A stretch of DNA of 34,866 nt from Alphaproteobacteria bacterium UBA2964 (GCA_002348425.1 DEBE01000084.1:1-34866), one strand, 5' to 3'. Shown: positions 17,642-25,589, numbered from the stretch's first letter. A program made the numbers and translations. The notes: generated by a model from the letters alone, not told the origin.

Positions 17642-18676
17642 TTACTTTTGATTAATCAATTTTCTGACGCGCTTAAACAACTTAGCCTCGGCATTGGTAA
17701 TAAGTTTTGCATGGGCTTGTTGAGGTTGCCAATTAATATAACCCCAGTCCATTTTCCGCGTTTTTGCGGCTGCAATGGCTTCCGGATCCTTGGCCATTTT
17801 TTTGAATGCTATTCGAAGTGCGTTCAGCCGGGCTTTAGGGATACCCGGTGGCGCAATCCATGCCCGTCCAATCACATCATTGTTACTGATTAACTCAACA
17901 ATTTTACGGTCCAATGGATTTTGAACTAAGTCACGAAAAACTGGGGCATTTGGTGCATCCTTAAGTGGCGACAGGGAATTTGCTGCGAGCACGATTACAC
18001 GCCCGTCCTTCAGCCAATGCGGACGTATTAATGCGACTGATGACCAACCGGATTGGAAGCCGTCAGCTTCTTTATTATCTAACGCTTTATAGACACCAGC
18101 CATACCGCGATAGCCTGTAACAATTTTAAATTTTGTACCAATCATACTGTTTGCAAGCTTAGGTAAAATAAATGTTTGTGATCCTTTGCCAGTCGAAGCA
18201 AAAACAACAGATTTCTTTTTTGCCTCTTCCATTGTTTTAATTCCGGAACGCTTGAGGACTACAAAGGCTCCCTGTGGTTTGTCGACACCCCCTAAATAAT
18301 GAAAATTATTGGCAACATATTTTACTCCTGTTGTGCGCATCCGCGATGCAAAGGGTGTATCTGAAAGTAAAATACCTATTGCAGTCCCATCTTTTGCTGC
18401 CCGATTATATAGGTAGTTAGCTGCTTTAGTGCCCCCGGCCCCTCCCATATTTTGTGTAATAAATGTTGGATTACCTGGCATATGTTTCTTCATAAATGGT
18501 GAGATAAATAGTGAATATTTATGATGGCCTCCCCCTGCGCGAGCTGCGACAACTATTTTAACCTGCTTTCCTTTATAAAAATTCGCAACATCGTTGGCTT
18601 TAACCTCAAAACCCAAACCGAATGAAAGAAAAGCTGTTATCGCCGTAAAAGCTAATGCTGATTTTAGAGAATTCAT
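17642..18676 (-). CDS. TctC/Bug-type solute-binding protein (orphan)
   Basis: This is a periplasmic receptor of the tripartite tricarboxylate transporter (TTT) type, 344 residues long. It has a signal peptide (MNSLKSALAFTAITAFLSFG and a likely cleavage after VKA). The FYKGKQVKIVVAARAGGGHHKYS start, the GNPTFITQNMGGAGGTKAANYLYN segment and KDGTAIGILL follow the family closely. The ligand is unknown; dicarboxylates, tricarboxylates or aromatic acids are typical. No TctA or TctB membrane subunit gene is adjacent, so the receptor would have to pair with a transporter encoded elsewhere. It is flanked by ubiB upstream (89 bp) and a strong terminator downstream, so it is probably a single-gene unit. 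An AGGGG site precedes the ATG. Confidence 0.88.
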   Translation of the reverse strand: MNSLKSALAFTAITAFLSFGLGFEVKANDVANFYKGKQVKIVVAARAGGGHHKYSLFISPFMKKHMPGNPTFITQNMGGAGGTKAANYLYNRAAKDGTAIGILLSDTPFASRMRTTGVKYVANNFHYLGGVDKPQGAFVVLKRSGIKTMEEAKKKSVVFASTGKGSQTFILPKLANSMIGTKFKIVTGYRGMAGVYKALDNKEADGFQSGWSSVALIRPHWLKDGRVIVLAANSLSPLKDAPNAPVFRDLVQNPLDRKIVELISNNDVIGRAWIAPPGIPKARLNALRIAFKKMAKDPEAIAAAKTRKMDWGYINWQPQQAHAKLITNAEAKLFKRVRKLINQK

Positions 18677-18722
18677 TTTATTTTTCCCCTGTTAAAGTTT
18701 TAGTTTTTTATTTCTGTATCAT

Positions 18723-18751
18723 TTTGTATGAAAATATTACGAGAAAAGCAA
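18723..18751 (-). promoter_or_regulatory. Candidate promoter of the TctC-like gene
   Basis: On the minus strand TTGCTT (18751-18746) and TACAAA (18728-18723) are separated by 17 bp, about 46 bp before the ATG. They lie in the 89-bp AT-rich gap after ubiB. The match to consensus is partial. Confidence 0.3.
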
Positions 18752-18765
18752 TTTTGAGCTACTTT

Positions 18766-20337
18766 TTAGTAAATTGATACAATTAAAAAACTCATCACTA
18801 ACCCGGCTCCAATCCACCAAGCCCAGCGCGAAATAGGTTTGTGTTTCGACATGGTGTTGGTGGTGCCTTGATCTAACTTCAGACCCCGTTGCCCAATAGT
18901 TTTCACGCTTTCGCTTAAATTTATTATTAAACTCGGGAGATGTTCGATCACTTTTCCAGCCTCAGAAATAGCTTCCTTGGCTCGGAATTCTTGGGTGAGG
19001 TTCTTTTCTACCCATTCCTCTATTAGAGGCCTGGCCAATTCCCACATATTTGTCTCTGGGTAGAGTTGTCGTCCAACCCCTTCAGCCACAAGCATTGTTT
19101 TTTGAAGTAAAAGCAATTGTGGTTGTGTTTCCATTTCAAATCGTTGAGCAACAAGAAAGAGTTGTTCCAGAAGGCGGGCTAAAGAAATTTCCTTCAAGGG
19201 TAATCCCATTATGGGTTCGGCGATCGCCCTTGCGGCTTGGGCAAAAGATTCCCGTGTTTTGGAATTTGGAAGATAACCGGCTGTAACGTGTGCTTTTGCA
19301 ACTTTGGTATAGTCAGCTTCAATAAAACCAGTGAGCATTTCGGCTAAGTAATATCGTGTTTTTTTATCAACACGCCCCATGATACCAAAATCTATTATAT
19401 TTATTACGCCGTCTTTGCTGACCAATATATTCCCTGGGTGAAGGTCAGCATGAAAAAAACCGTCTCTGAAGACCTGAAGAAAAAATGCTCTAGCCATATT
19501 TGCTACTAATTTTTCAATATTTAATCCGTTTTTATTTAGTTCAGATACTTCATCTATGGGAGTCCCAGAAATACGCTCTGAAGTCAGGACTCTCTTGCCT
19601 GTTCGGGACCAGTCCATTTTTGGAATATTGAAGCTTGGATCATTTTTAAAATTAAGTCGAAGCTCATCACCAGCGGCAGCCTCTAGTCTTAAATCCATTT
19701 CCATAAAAACGGTTTGAGAAAGGGTATCAACAACTTCAACCGGGCGGAGGCGACGTATATTGGGTGCAAAACGTTCTAAAATGGACGCTAACCAATATAA
19801 TAAATCGAGCTCATGATTAAATTTTTCTTCAATGTCTGGCCTTAAGATTTTTACTGCGACGGGAATATCTTCTGAAGTTGTAGCAAAATGAACTTGCGCA
19901 ATTGAAGCAGCTGCAATCGGGGTTTCTTCAAAAGTTTTGAATATTTGATCTAGCGATTTTCCAAATTCATCTTCAATTGCCTGTTTAGCGTCCTTTGAAG
20001 AGAAGGGTGGCAAATGATCTTGAAGTTTGCTTAGGTCGTCAGCAAGGTCTTGCCCAATTAAATCGGGCCTAACAGAGAGCGCCTGCCCTAATTTGATAAA
20101 CCCCGGCCCAAGATTTTGAAGAGCTAGTGCTAATTTTTGACCGTTGCGTAGGTTTGTGACCTCTGCCGTGATACTCACGCCGAAGGTAATAAGCCTAATA
20201 ATAATATTTAGGAATTTTATAGGTATCTCATTTCGCTCAACAAAAAATAAAGCATCATAACGCGCAATTGTACGAATTATTTGGATTAAAGTTTTTATTT
20301 TAAGAAAACTACGGATCATCTGCTTCAGATGCGCCAT
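18766..20337 (-). CDS. ubiB: UbiB family ABC1/ADCK-type kinase-like protein
   Basis: UbiB is an atypical kinase-like ATPase needed for ubiquinone synthesis at the inner membrane. The 523 residues contain the family-specific KxGQ segment (FIKLGQALSVRPDL) and the Ala-rich nucleotide loop (PIAAASIAQVH). The lysine of VAVKIL, FHADLHPGNI and the IIDFG metal site are also present. The last 20 residues (WWIGAGLVMSFLIVSIY) form one membrane segment. The frame overlaps the end of ubiE by 13 bp; the second Met (20319), just after the ubiE stop, fits the usual N terminus (MIRSFLKI) and may be the true start. ubiE-ubiB pairing is standard. Confidence 0.95.
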   Translation of the reverse strand: MAHLKQMIRSFLKIKTLIQIIRTIARYDALFFVERNEIPIKFLNIIIRLITFGVSITAEVTNLRNGQKLALALQNLGPGFIKLGQALSVRPDLIGQDLADDLSKLQDHLPPFSSKDAKQAIEDEFGKSLDQIFKTFEETPIAAASIAQVHFATTSEDIPVAVKILRPDIEEKFNHELDLLYWLASILERFAPNIRRLRPVEVVDTLSQTVFMEMDLRLEAAAGDELRLNFKNDPSFNIPKMDWSRTGKRVLTSERISGTPIDEVSELNKNGLNIEKLVANMARAFFLQVFRDGFFHADLHPGNILVSKDGVINIIDFGIMGRVDKKTRYYLAEMLTGFIEADYTKVAKAHVTAGYLPNSKTRESFAQAARAIAEPIMGLPLKEISLARLLEQLFLVAQRFEMETQPQLLLLQKTMLVAEGVGRQLYPETNMWELARPLIEEWVEKNLTQEFRAKEAISEAGKVIEHLPSLIINLSESVKTIGQRGLKLDQGTTNTMSKHKPISRWAWWIGAGLVMSFLIVSIY

Positions 20338-21119
20338 CCAGAATGTATGGCAACAATGCCGCCGGATAGAGTATGATAATTTATATTTGAAAACCCAGCT
20401 CTCTTGAGTTCCTCGGCCAAAATGTCAGGTTTTGGAAACTTACGAATACTTTCAACTAAATATTGGTATGATTCCCTATCTTGTGTGATTAATTTCCCAA
20501 GCCAAGGAAGAATGTGTTTTGAATATGCTTCATATAATGGAGCTAAGGTTGGAGTTATAACAGGTGAAAACTCAAGACATAAAAAATGTCCCCCAAATTT
20601 TAGGACTCTGTGCATTTCGGAGAGGCTGGCGGAACGATCAGTGACATTTCTCAGACCGAAAGATATTACACAAATGTCAATGGATAAATCCTCTATTGGT
20701 ATCCTCTCAGCTGGAGCAGTAATAAATTCAATACCTTTAACATAACCTCGATCTACGGCCCTTTTGCGCGCTATTTCTAGCATCGCATCATTAGGGTCAC
20801 ACAAGGTAGCCTTAAAACCCTTAGAATGTTTCGGACCTTCTTTTTGCAGGCAATCGAGACATTGAAGAGTAATATCTCCAGTCCCTGCTGCCATATCTAA
20901 GAATTGCACATGGGACCTTGGATTAATATGGTTAATAAGTACTTTTTTCCATAATCGATGCAATCCCCCGCTCATCAAATCATTCATAAGATCATATTTA
21001 TGTGCCACAGATTGAAATACATTAGACACCAATGCCGCATGCTCCCCCCTACTGACACGGCGATAGCCAAAGTTGGTTTCGGAATCACTTGCCGAGTCCG
21101 TTGTGTATTTTTTTTTCAT
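20325..21119 (-). CDS. ubiE: Ubiquinone/menaquinone C-methyltransferase UbiE
   Basis: UbiE performs the SAM-dependent C-methylation step of ubiquinone synthesis (and menaquinone where present). The 264 residues from the ATG at 21119 include VFQSVAHKYDLMNDLMSGGLHRLWK in two parts, the SAM-binding FLDMAAGTGDITL, CDPNDAMLEIA and the CVISFGLRNVTDR motif. The open frame reaches a TTG at 21140, but that extension would run through the inverted repeat at 21127-21148, so I prefer the ATG. It precedes ubiB with a 13-bp overlap and faces mutM divergently. Confidence 0.95.
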   Translation of the reverse strand: MKKKYTTDSASDSETNFGYRRVSRGEHAALVSNVFQSVAHKYDLMNDLMSGGLHRLWKKVLINHINPRSHVQFLDMAAGTGDITLQCLDCLQKEGPKHSKGFKATLCDPNDAMLEIARKRAVDRGYVKGIEFITAPAERIPIEDLSIDICVISFGLRNVTDRSASLSEMHRVLKFGGHFLCLEFSPVITPTLAPLYEAYSKHILPWLGKLITQDRESYQYLVESIRKFPKPDILAEELKRAGFSNINYHTLSGGIVAIHSGWRI

Positions 21120-21126
21120 GTGTTCA

Positions 21127-21148
21127 CAATAGCCTAGCAAGGCTATTG
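21127..21148. promoter_or_regulatory. Inverted repeat CAATAGCC-N6-GGCTATTG in the ubiE/mutM divergent region
   Basis: Two perfectly complementary 8-bp arms (21127-21134 and 21141-21148) surround a 6-bp spacer. The site lies just upstream of the ubiE ATG and about 56 bp before the mutM ATG. Its right end runs into TTGACG (21146-21151), a -35-like hexamer pointing to mutM. It could be an operator or a hairpin in the ubiE 5' leader; sequence alone does not decide. Confidence 0.4.
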
Positions 21149-21203
21149 ACGCTAGCTTGAGTATTTGAAACTAGAAATGTTTTAAAATTCCTGGAGATAT
21201 ATA

Positions 21204-22034
21204 ATGCCTGAACTTCCAGAAGTAGAAACAATTCGGCGAGGCCTTTTAAAGGCCATGAAAGGGCAGTGTGTTAGTAAAATAATAGTGCGGCGTACAGATT
21301 TAAGGCGGCCTGTGCCTAAAAATTTTATTGATATAGTCTCTGGTAAAAGGATCTTAGATGTTAATCGTCGAGCAAAGTATCTCTTGGTTAATTTAGAAGC
21401 TAATGTTGTTGTAATCGTACATTTAGGAATGTCGGGTCGAATGGTGATAGAGCGCGGGACGGATCCCAACATCCCTAGTAGAAAGCATGAACACATAGTT
21501 TTTATTTTAGAAGATGATACAAATGTGAGATTTTCTGATCCACGACGTTTTGGATTAATTGAAATTTCCAATTCTAAGAACCTCAACTCACATGAATTGC
21601 TTAGGAATATCGGTATTGAGCCACTTAGCAAAGAATTTAACGCTTTAACGATTGCCAAACAGTTTAAGAAGAGGAAAAGGACAATCAAGTCTGTTTTATT
21701 AGATCAGAGTATCGTTGCGGGCTTAGGCAATATATATGTTTGCGAAGGACTTTTTATGGCTAAAATATCTCCAACGCGTATTGCTCATTCTGTGACATTT
21801 AAAGAAATTGAAATTTTTGTAATAAAGATCAAACAGCTTTTGCTTGATGCAATAAGTTCCGGTGGTTCTACTTTAAAGGATCATGTAAGTGTCACAGGAA
21901 ATATGGGGTATTTTCAATATAAATTTCTAGTTTATGGACGTGAGAATAAACCATGTATGATCTGCGGAGAGGCGATTACTCGAATTAATCAAGCAGGAAG
22001 GTCGACATTTTTCTGCAATAATTGTCAAAAATAA
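21204..22034 (+). CDS. mutM: Formamidopyrimidine-DNA glycosylase (Fpg)
   Basis: Fpg removes 8-oxoguanine and ring-opened purines from DNA and cleaves the abasic site. The catalytic N terminus PELPEVETIRRGL (Pro2, Glu3) is intact, as is the conserved HLGMSGRM segment. VLLDQSIVAGLGNIYVCE lies in the helix-two-turn-helix region, and the C-terminal zinc finger has two CxxC pairs (CMIC and CNNC). The 276 residues are the usual length. A GGAG site precedes the ATG. A small exported protein begins 4 bp after the stop. Confidence 0.97.
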   Translation: MPELPEVETIRRGLLKAMKGQCVSKIIVRRTDLRRPVPKNFIDIVSGKRILDVNRRAKYLLVNLEANVVVIVHLGMSGRMVIERGTDPNIPSRKHEHIVFILEDDTNVRFSDPRRFGLIEISNSKNLNSHELLRNIGIEPLSKEFNALTIAKQFKKRKRTIKSVLLDQSIVAGLGNIYVCEGLFMAKISPTRIAHSVTFKEIEIFVIKIKQLLLDAISSGGSTLKDHVSVTGNMGYFQYKFLVYGRENKPCMICGEAITRINQAGRSTFFCNNCQK

Positions 22035-22038
22035 ATCT

Positions 22039-22449
22039 ATGTGTGTTATGAATCTAAGACTAGGAAATAAATTTTTTTTCATTCTAAAAAATGTGGCTTT
22101 CATTTTCTTGTTAGGATTTTTTTTATGCAATGTGAATTCTGCATTGGCCTCATCTTTTTTTTCCACCATTGACGATTTGCCGATGATGAGGGGTATGGAG
22201 GAATCAAAAGATTCTGGTGTGATGTTTTCAACCCTAAAAGGTAGGATATTTGAGATCGCAGCTAATGGAAAATTAGGAGAAGAAATTTCCAAACGTAAAG
22301 TCATATTATTTTATGCTCAGACACTCCCTCAGTTGGGTTGGAGATCAGCAGGTTTCAATGCTTGGATCCGTGAAGGAGAGCGGTTACAGCTTAAAATCTC
22401 TATAAATAAAGGAATCCTGACTACTCATTTTTCTCTTATGCCAAAATAG
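22039..22449 (+). CDS. Conserved small exported protein of unknown function
   Basis: I do not know a function for this 136-residue protein. A hydrophobic N-terminal segment (FFFILKNVAFIFLLGFFLCN) followed by SALAS looks like a signal peptide. A cysteine lies inside the hydrophobic segment, but no convincing lipobox is seen. The mature part opens with IDDLPMMRGMEESKDSGVMF, then GRIFEIAANG, a FYAQTLPQLGWR motif and a final WIREGERLQLKISI strand. This looks like a compact alpha/beta fold, and I recall similar proteins next to mutM in other alphaproteobacteria. It begins 4 bp after mutM and ends 26 bp before the enoyl-CoA hydratase, so it is in that operon. Confidence 0.8.
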   Translation: MCVMNLRLGNKFFFILKNVAFIFLLGFFLCNVNSALASSFFSTIDDLPMMRGMEESKDSGVMFSTLKGRIFEIAANGKLGEEISKRKVILFYAQTLPQLGWRSAGFNAWIREGERLQLKISINKGILTTHFSLMPK

Positions 22450-22475
22450 TTTTTCAATAAAAGGAATTATGCCTA

Positions 22476-23246
22476 ATGACTTATGATACGATTAAAGCCG
22501 AACTTCATGGCAATGTAGGTCTCATAACCCTTAATCGGCCAGATTCTTTAAATGCACTTTCCTCAAAGTTGATTAGTGAGTTAGCTGAGGAGTTGAAGCT
22601 GATGGACACCAATAAAGAAATCGGAGCTATGGTTTTAACTGGTTCTGATAAAGCATTTGCTGCCGGTGCAGATATTAGGGAAATGCAAGATAAAATGTGG
22701 CCCGAGACATTTAATGAGGACTTTATTACGGATGGATGGGAGCAAGTAGCAGATTGTCGGAAGCCTATTATAGCTGCAGTCGCAGGTTTTGCTCTAGGCG
22801 GCGGCTGTGAAATAGCGATGATGTGTGATTTTATTTTGGCGGCGGAGTCAGCAAAATTTGGACAGCCAGAGATTAAAATTGGAGTATGGCCGGGGGCAGG
22901 GGGGTCTCAGCGCCTGACTCGATTGGTTGGTAAGTCTAAGTCAATGGAAATGTGTTTGACCGGGAGGATGATGGGGGCTGAAGAGGCCGAGCGTGTCGGT
23001 TTGGTTAGTCGAGTTGTACCGGATGCGGATTTAATTGAAGACGCAATAAATACGGCAAAACAAATTGCATCGATGTCACGCCCTGCCACGCTTATGATTA
23101 AAGATATTATTAACCGTTCCTATGAAACAACTCTTTCAGAAGGTATTAGGTATGAAAGGCGCATGTTCCAAGCATCGTTTGGAACGCCAGATCAGCGAGA
23201 GGGTATGGCGGCTTTTGTTGAAAAACGTAAGCCGGAATTTAGTTAA
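22476..23246 (+). CDS. Enoyl-CoA hydratase (crotonase family)
   Basis: The enzyme probably hydrates trans-2-enoyl-CoA in fatty acid beta-oxidation. The 256 residues hold the oxyanion-hole segments AAGADIREM and GFALGGGCEIAMMCD. Both catalytic glutamates of true hydratases are present: Glu112 in GGGCE and Glu132 in FGQPE, equivalent to Glu144 and Glu164 of the rat enzyme. PGAGGSQRLTRLVG follows. This supports a real short-chain hydratase rather than another crotonase activity, although the preferred chain length cannot be read. It lies between the small exported protein and rpsT, a common alphaproteobacterial order next to dnaA. Confidence 0.9.
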   Translation: MTYDTIKAELHGNVGLITLNRPDSLNALSSKLISELAEELKLMDTNKEIGAMVLTGSDKAFAAGADIREMQDKMWPETFNEDFITDGWEQVADCRKPIIAAVAGFALGGGCEIAMMCDFILAAESAKFGQPEIKIGVWPGAGGSQRLTRLVGKSKSMEMCLTGRMMGAEEAERVGLVSRVVPDADLIEDAINTAKQIASMSRPATLMIKDIINRSYETTLSEGIRYERRMFQASFGTPDQREGMAAFVEKRKPEFS

Positions 23247-23353
23247 ATTTGGTCATATGAAAAGTCCATATAATAATCAGTTAAAAGCTTGACGAAAAAG
23301 TGGGACCACTATACAAACCCACACCGCTAAATTTATAGGCAGGGTAAATATTA

Positions 23354-23617
23354 ATGGCTAATTCGATTTCTGCAAGAAAGCGTGTAAGACAAACGGATAA
23401 ACGAGCAGCGCAAAATCGTGATCGCCGTAGTCGAATTCGTACAGTTGTAAAGGATGTTGAACTCGCAATAGCGAGAGGGAATCGTGCGGACGCCGAGGTA
23501 GCATTCAAGGCAATGGAACCTGAACTGATGCGTGGTGTGACCAAAGGGATTCTAAAAAAGAACACAGCATCACGCAAAGTTTCACGGTTATCTGCGCAAG
23601 TTAACTCACTTAAATAA
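23354..23617 (+). CDS. rpsT: 30S ribosomal protein S20
   Basis: S20 binds 16S rRNA early in 30S assembly. The 87 residues form the expected helical, basic protein: MANSISARKRVRQTDKRA and then RDRRSRIRTVVKDVE. The GVTKGILKKNTASRKVSRL segment near the end is the family signature. The gene begins 107 bp after the hydratase, so it may have its own promoter. It is the last gene before the long dnaA leader, and a short hairpin follows its stop. Confidence 0.96.
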   Translation: MANSISARKRVRQTDKRAAQNRDRRSRIRTVVKDVELAIARGNRADAEVAFKAMEPELMRGVTKGILKKNTASRKVSRLSAQVNSLK

Positions 23618-23869
23618 TTTACTTCAAACCTCTCTGTGAAGAGAGAGCTGATCTTTGCAAATTTTTCAGTGCCATATAGCTTGCTGGTATCCCAAAATTT
23701 TAGGATTTTCGTGCAAGTCATTGAGTTGATGGAAGGAATCGAAAATGCTTGGTTTGTCAATGTATTTTTTTTCATTTTTGTTAATGTCTCGACTTGCTAT
23801 CCTTTCTCACCCCATTTAGATTTATGCTCGGCTTCTTAATAGAAAAAAAGACGGTAAAGTAATCAATTT

Positions 23870-23889
23870 TAGTGTTAAGTAAAACACTA
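23870..23889. promoter_or_regulatory. Inverted repeat TAGTGTT-N6-AACACTA in the dnaA leader
   Basis: Two perfectly complementary 7-bp arms (23870-23876 and 23883-23889) flank aagtaa. The dyad lies about 220 bp before the dnaA ATG in an AT-rich stretch. It could bind a dimeric regulator or form an RNA hairpin; no known regulator consensus is recognised. Confidence 0.35.
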
Positions 23890-24066
23890 GTAATAGAATA
23901 TTAAATTACAGTAAAAATTGTTTTTTTATTTACTTTTAATCTATTTCGAAGGTGGGTCCTAAATAAAAAGGGCCCCCGGGGGACGATTCGATATTTAGCT
24001 ACCTTTCAATAGGAAAAAATTTTTGATTTAAGAATTTTATATTTAGGTAGACTGTTTAAAATTAAT

Positions 24067-24089
24067 TTATCCGCTACTTGGTGGATGAG
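24067..24089. promoter_or_regulatory. Paired inverted near-consensus DnaA boxes before dnaA
   Basis: TTATCCGCT at 24067-24075 matches the DnaA box TTATCCACA at seven of nine positions. GGTGGATGA at 24081-24089 matches the reverse complement TGTGGATAA at seven of nine. They face each other across 5 bp, ending 20 bp before the dnaA ATG, where binding of DnaA could repress its own gene. Autoregulation is known for dnaA elsewhere; here it is inferred. Confidence 0.4.
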
Positions 24090-24109
24090 TTTTGGCTGGG
24101 GAAAAAAAT

Positions 24110-25501
24110 ATGCCGGGACCGAAGCTGGATCCGAAAACTACTGCCCAATGGGCTAGGGTGCGCGGTTTTTTGAGGTCTGAGGTTGGAGATGCTTCCTACC
24201 GTAGTTGGTTGAAGCCGGTAACCTTAGTTGAAGTCAACGACGGATTTGTCAAGGTTGCGGTGCCAACACGTTTTATGCGTGATTGGGTGGTTAGTCATTA
24301 TGGTGATCGGATCAGAGAGCTTTGGCAACAGGAAAATACTGACATTGAAAATATAGAGATTTTGGTCCAGACACCAACCACAAGGGCACTGAAACGACCT
24401 GCAGATGTAAATTTATTCGTGCAAGGGGGTGGCGCAAAAGCGCCCTTACAAAAAGAAATAGGCAAAACCCGCTCCGAAATTAGCGCCCCCATTGATCCAC
24501 GTTTCAATTTTAATAATTTTGTGGTGGGTAAACCAAATGAATTAGCTCATGCGGCGGCCCGGCGAGTGGCAGATTCAGATAGTGCGCCGTTTAATCCCCT
24601 TTTTCTATATGGTGGTGTTGGCTTGGGCAAAACACATTTAATGCATGCAATAGCTAATCATACACTACAAAAGTTTCCGGACCGTCGGGTAGTCTATCTG
24701 TCAGCAGAAAAATTTATGTTCTATTTTATTCGTGCTTTACGATTTAAGGATACGGTGACGTTCAAGGAGCATTTTAGGTCTGTTGATCTACTTATGATTG
24801 ATGATGTGCAGTTTATAAATGGTAAGGAGGCAACACAGGAGGAATTTTTTCATACCTTTAATGATTTAGTTGATAATAATCGTCAGGTAGTAATTTCCGC
24901 TGACAAATCTCCTTTGGACCTAGAAGGGATGGAGGAACGTTTGCGGTCACGTTTGGGCTGGGGATTAGTTGCCGATATTCATGCAACAAGTTTTGAGCTT
25001 CGACTTGGAATTCTTGAAGTCAAAATTGAACGCCTTGGCCTCGAAATACCTATTAAAGTAAAAGAGTTTTTGGCACATCGGATAACTTCAAATGTGCGCG
25101 AGTTAGAAGGGGCATTGAATAGGGTGGTGGCTCATGCTGAGCTCGTAGGGCGAGAAATTACTTTGGAAACTTGCCAAGAAGTGTTGCACGATATCCTTCG
25201 CGCTAATGACCGACGTGTGACAATAGAAGAAATTCAAAAGCGCGTTTCTGAACATTTTAATATCCGTGTTGCAGATATGCACTCTGCTCGCCGTGCACGC
25301 GCCGTGGCACGCCCCCGCCAAGTTGCAATGTATCTATCAAAACAGTTAACTTCTCGCTCTTTGCCCGAAATTGGTAGAAAGTTTGGAGGTAGAGACCATA
25401 CAACTGTTATGCACGCTGTTAAAAAAGTCGAAGAGTTACGACATATAGATTCGGCATTCTGTGAGGATGTTGATCTTTTGAGGCGAATGTTAGAGGGATA
25501 A
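24110..25501 (+). CDS. dnaA: Chromosomal replication initiator protein DnaA
   Basis: DnaA is the AAA+ initiator that binds DnaA boxes and melts the origin. I start it at the ATG at 24110, 7 bp after a GGGGA site, giving 463 residues; the frame is open to a TTG at 24092. Domain I is at the N terminus (VGDASYRSWLKPV). Domain III begins with FNNFVVGKPNELAHAAA and has Walker A GGVGLGKTHL and Walker B LLMIDDVQF. Domain IV carries the DNA-binding signature RPRQVAMYLSKQLT followed by GRKFGGRDHTTVMHAV. dnaN follows after 163 bp. The preceding 492-bp leader is probably its control region. Confidence 0.97.
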   Translation: MPGPKLDPKTTAQWARVRGFLRSEVGDASYRSWLKPVTLVEVNDGFVKVAVPTRFMRDWVVSHYGDRIRELWQQENTDIENIEILVQTPTTRALKRPADVNLFVQGGGAKAPLQKEIGKTRSEISAPIDPRFNFNNFVVGKPNELAHAAARRVADSDSAPFNPLFLYGGVGLGKTHLMHAIANHTLQKFPDRRVVYLSAEKFMFYFIRALRFKDTVTFKEHFRSVDLLMIDDVQFINGKEATQEEFFHTFNDLVDNNRQVVISADKSPLDLEGMEERLRSRLGWGLVADIHATSFELRLGILEVKIERLGLEIPIKVKEFLAHRITSNVRELEGALNRVVAHAELVGREITLETCQEVLHDILRANDRRVTIEEIQKRVSEHFNIRVADMHSARRARAVARPRQVAMYLSKQLTSRSLPEIGRKFGGRDHTTVMHAVKKVEELRHIDSAFCEDVDLLRRMLEG

Positions 25502-25515
25502 TCGCAGTTTTTAGC

Positions 25516-25545
25516 CGTTTTTTTGATTTTTAAACGTTTTTTTTT
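25516..25545 (+). terminator. Weak terminator after dnaA
   Basis: CGTTT at 25516-25520 can pair with AAACG at 25532-25536, and nine T residues follow (25537-25545). The stem is short, so the call rests mainly on the T run and its place 15 bp after the dnaA stop. Confidence 0.35.
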
Positions 25546-25580
25546 AAAGCATCTTAAACCGTGCGGCGAATACCTTGTCC

Positions 25581-25589
25581 TGATATAAT
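25581..25589 (+). promoter_or_regulatory. Extended -10 promoter for dnaN
   Basis: TGATATAAT is a perfect extended -10 element (TG, one spacer base, TATAAT at 25584-25589). No -35 hexamer is visible 17 bp upstream, as is usual for extended -10 promoters. It would give dnaN a leader of about 70 nt and independent expression from dnaA, which has a weak terminator before this point. Confidence 0.5.

Larger units (their letters stand above)
23618..24109. other. Long AT-rich dnaA leader with several dyads; no gene seen
   Basis: This 492-bp gap holds no credible gene. A short hairpin CTCTCT-gtga-AGAGAG (23630-23645) follows rpsT and may end its transcript. A perfect dyad TAGTGTT-N6-AACACTA lies at 23870-23889. 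An AT-rich imperfect hairpin spans 23900-23940. CCCCCGGGGG at 23973-23982 is a strikingly G+C-rich palindrome. Two GANTC sites (23736-23740 and 23985-23989) could be CcrM targets, but that number is about what chance gives. Two inverted near-consensus DnaA boxes lie at 24067-24075 and 24081-24089. Promoter elements are not clear. A dnaA regulatory region is most likely; an origin is possible but not supported. Confidence 0.6.

Noticed and set aside
21182..21688. Minus-strand 168-codon frame opposite mutM
   Set aside because: It lies fully within the well-supported mutM gene and shows no recognisable motif.
23636..23839. Plus-strand 67-codon open frame in the dnaA leader
   Set aside because: It begins at a GTG inside the hairpin loop after rpsT, has no ribosome-binding site and a Phe-rich composition typical of translated AT-rich non-coding DNA.
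23618..24109. Replication origin in front of dnaA
   Set aside because: Only two near-consensus DnaA boxes are seen and no cluster; alphaproteobacterial origins often lie away from dnaA. It is kept only as a possibility in the findings.
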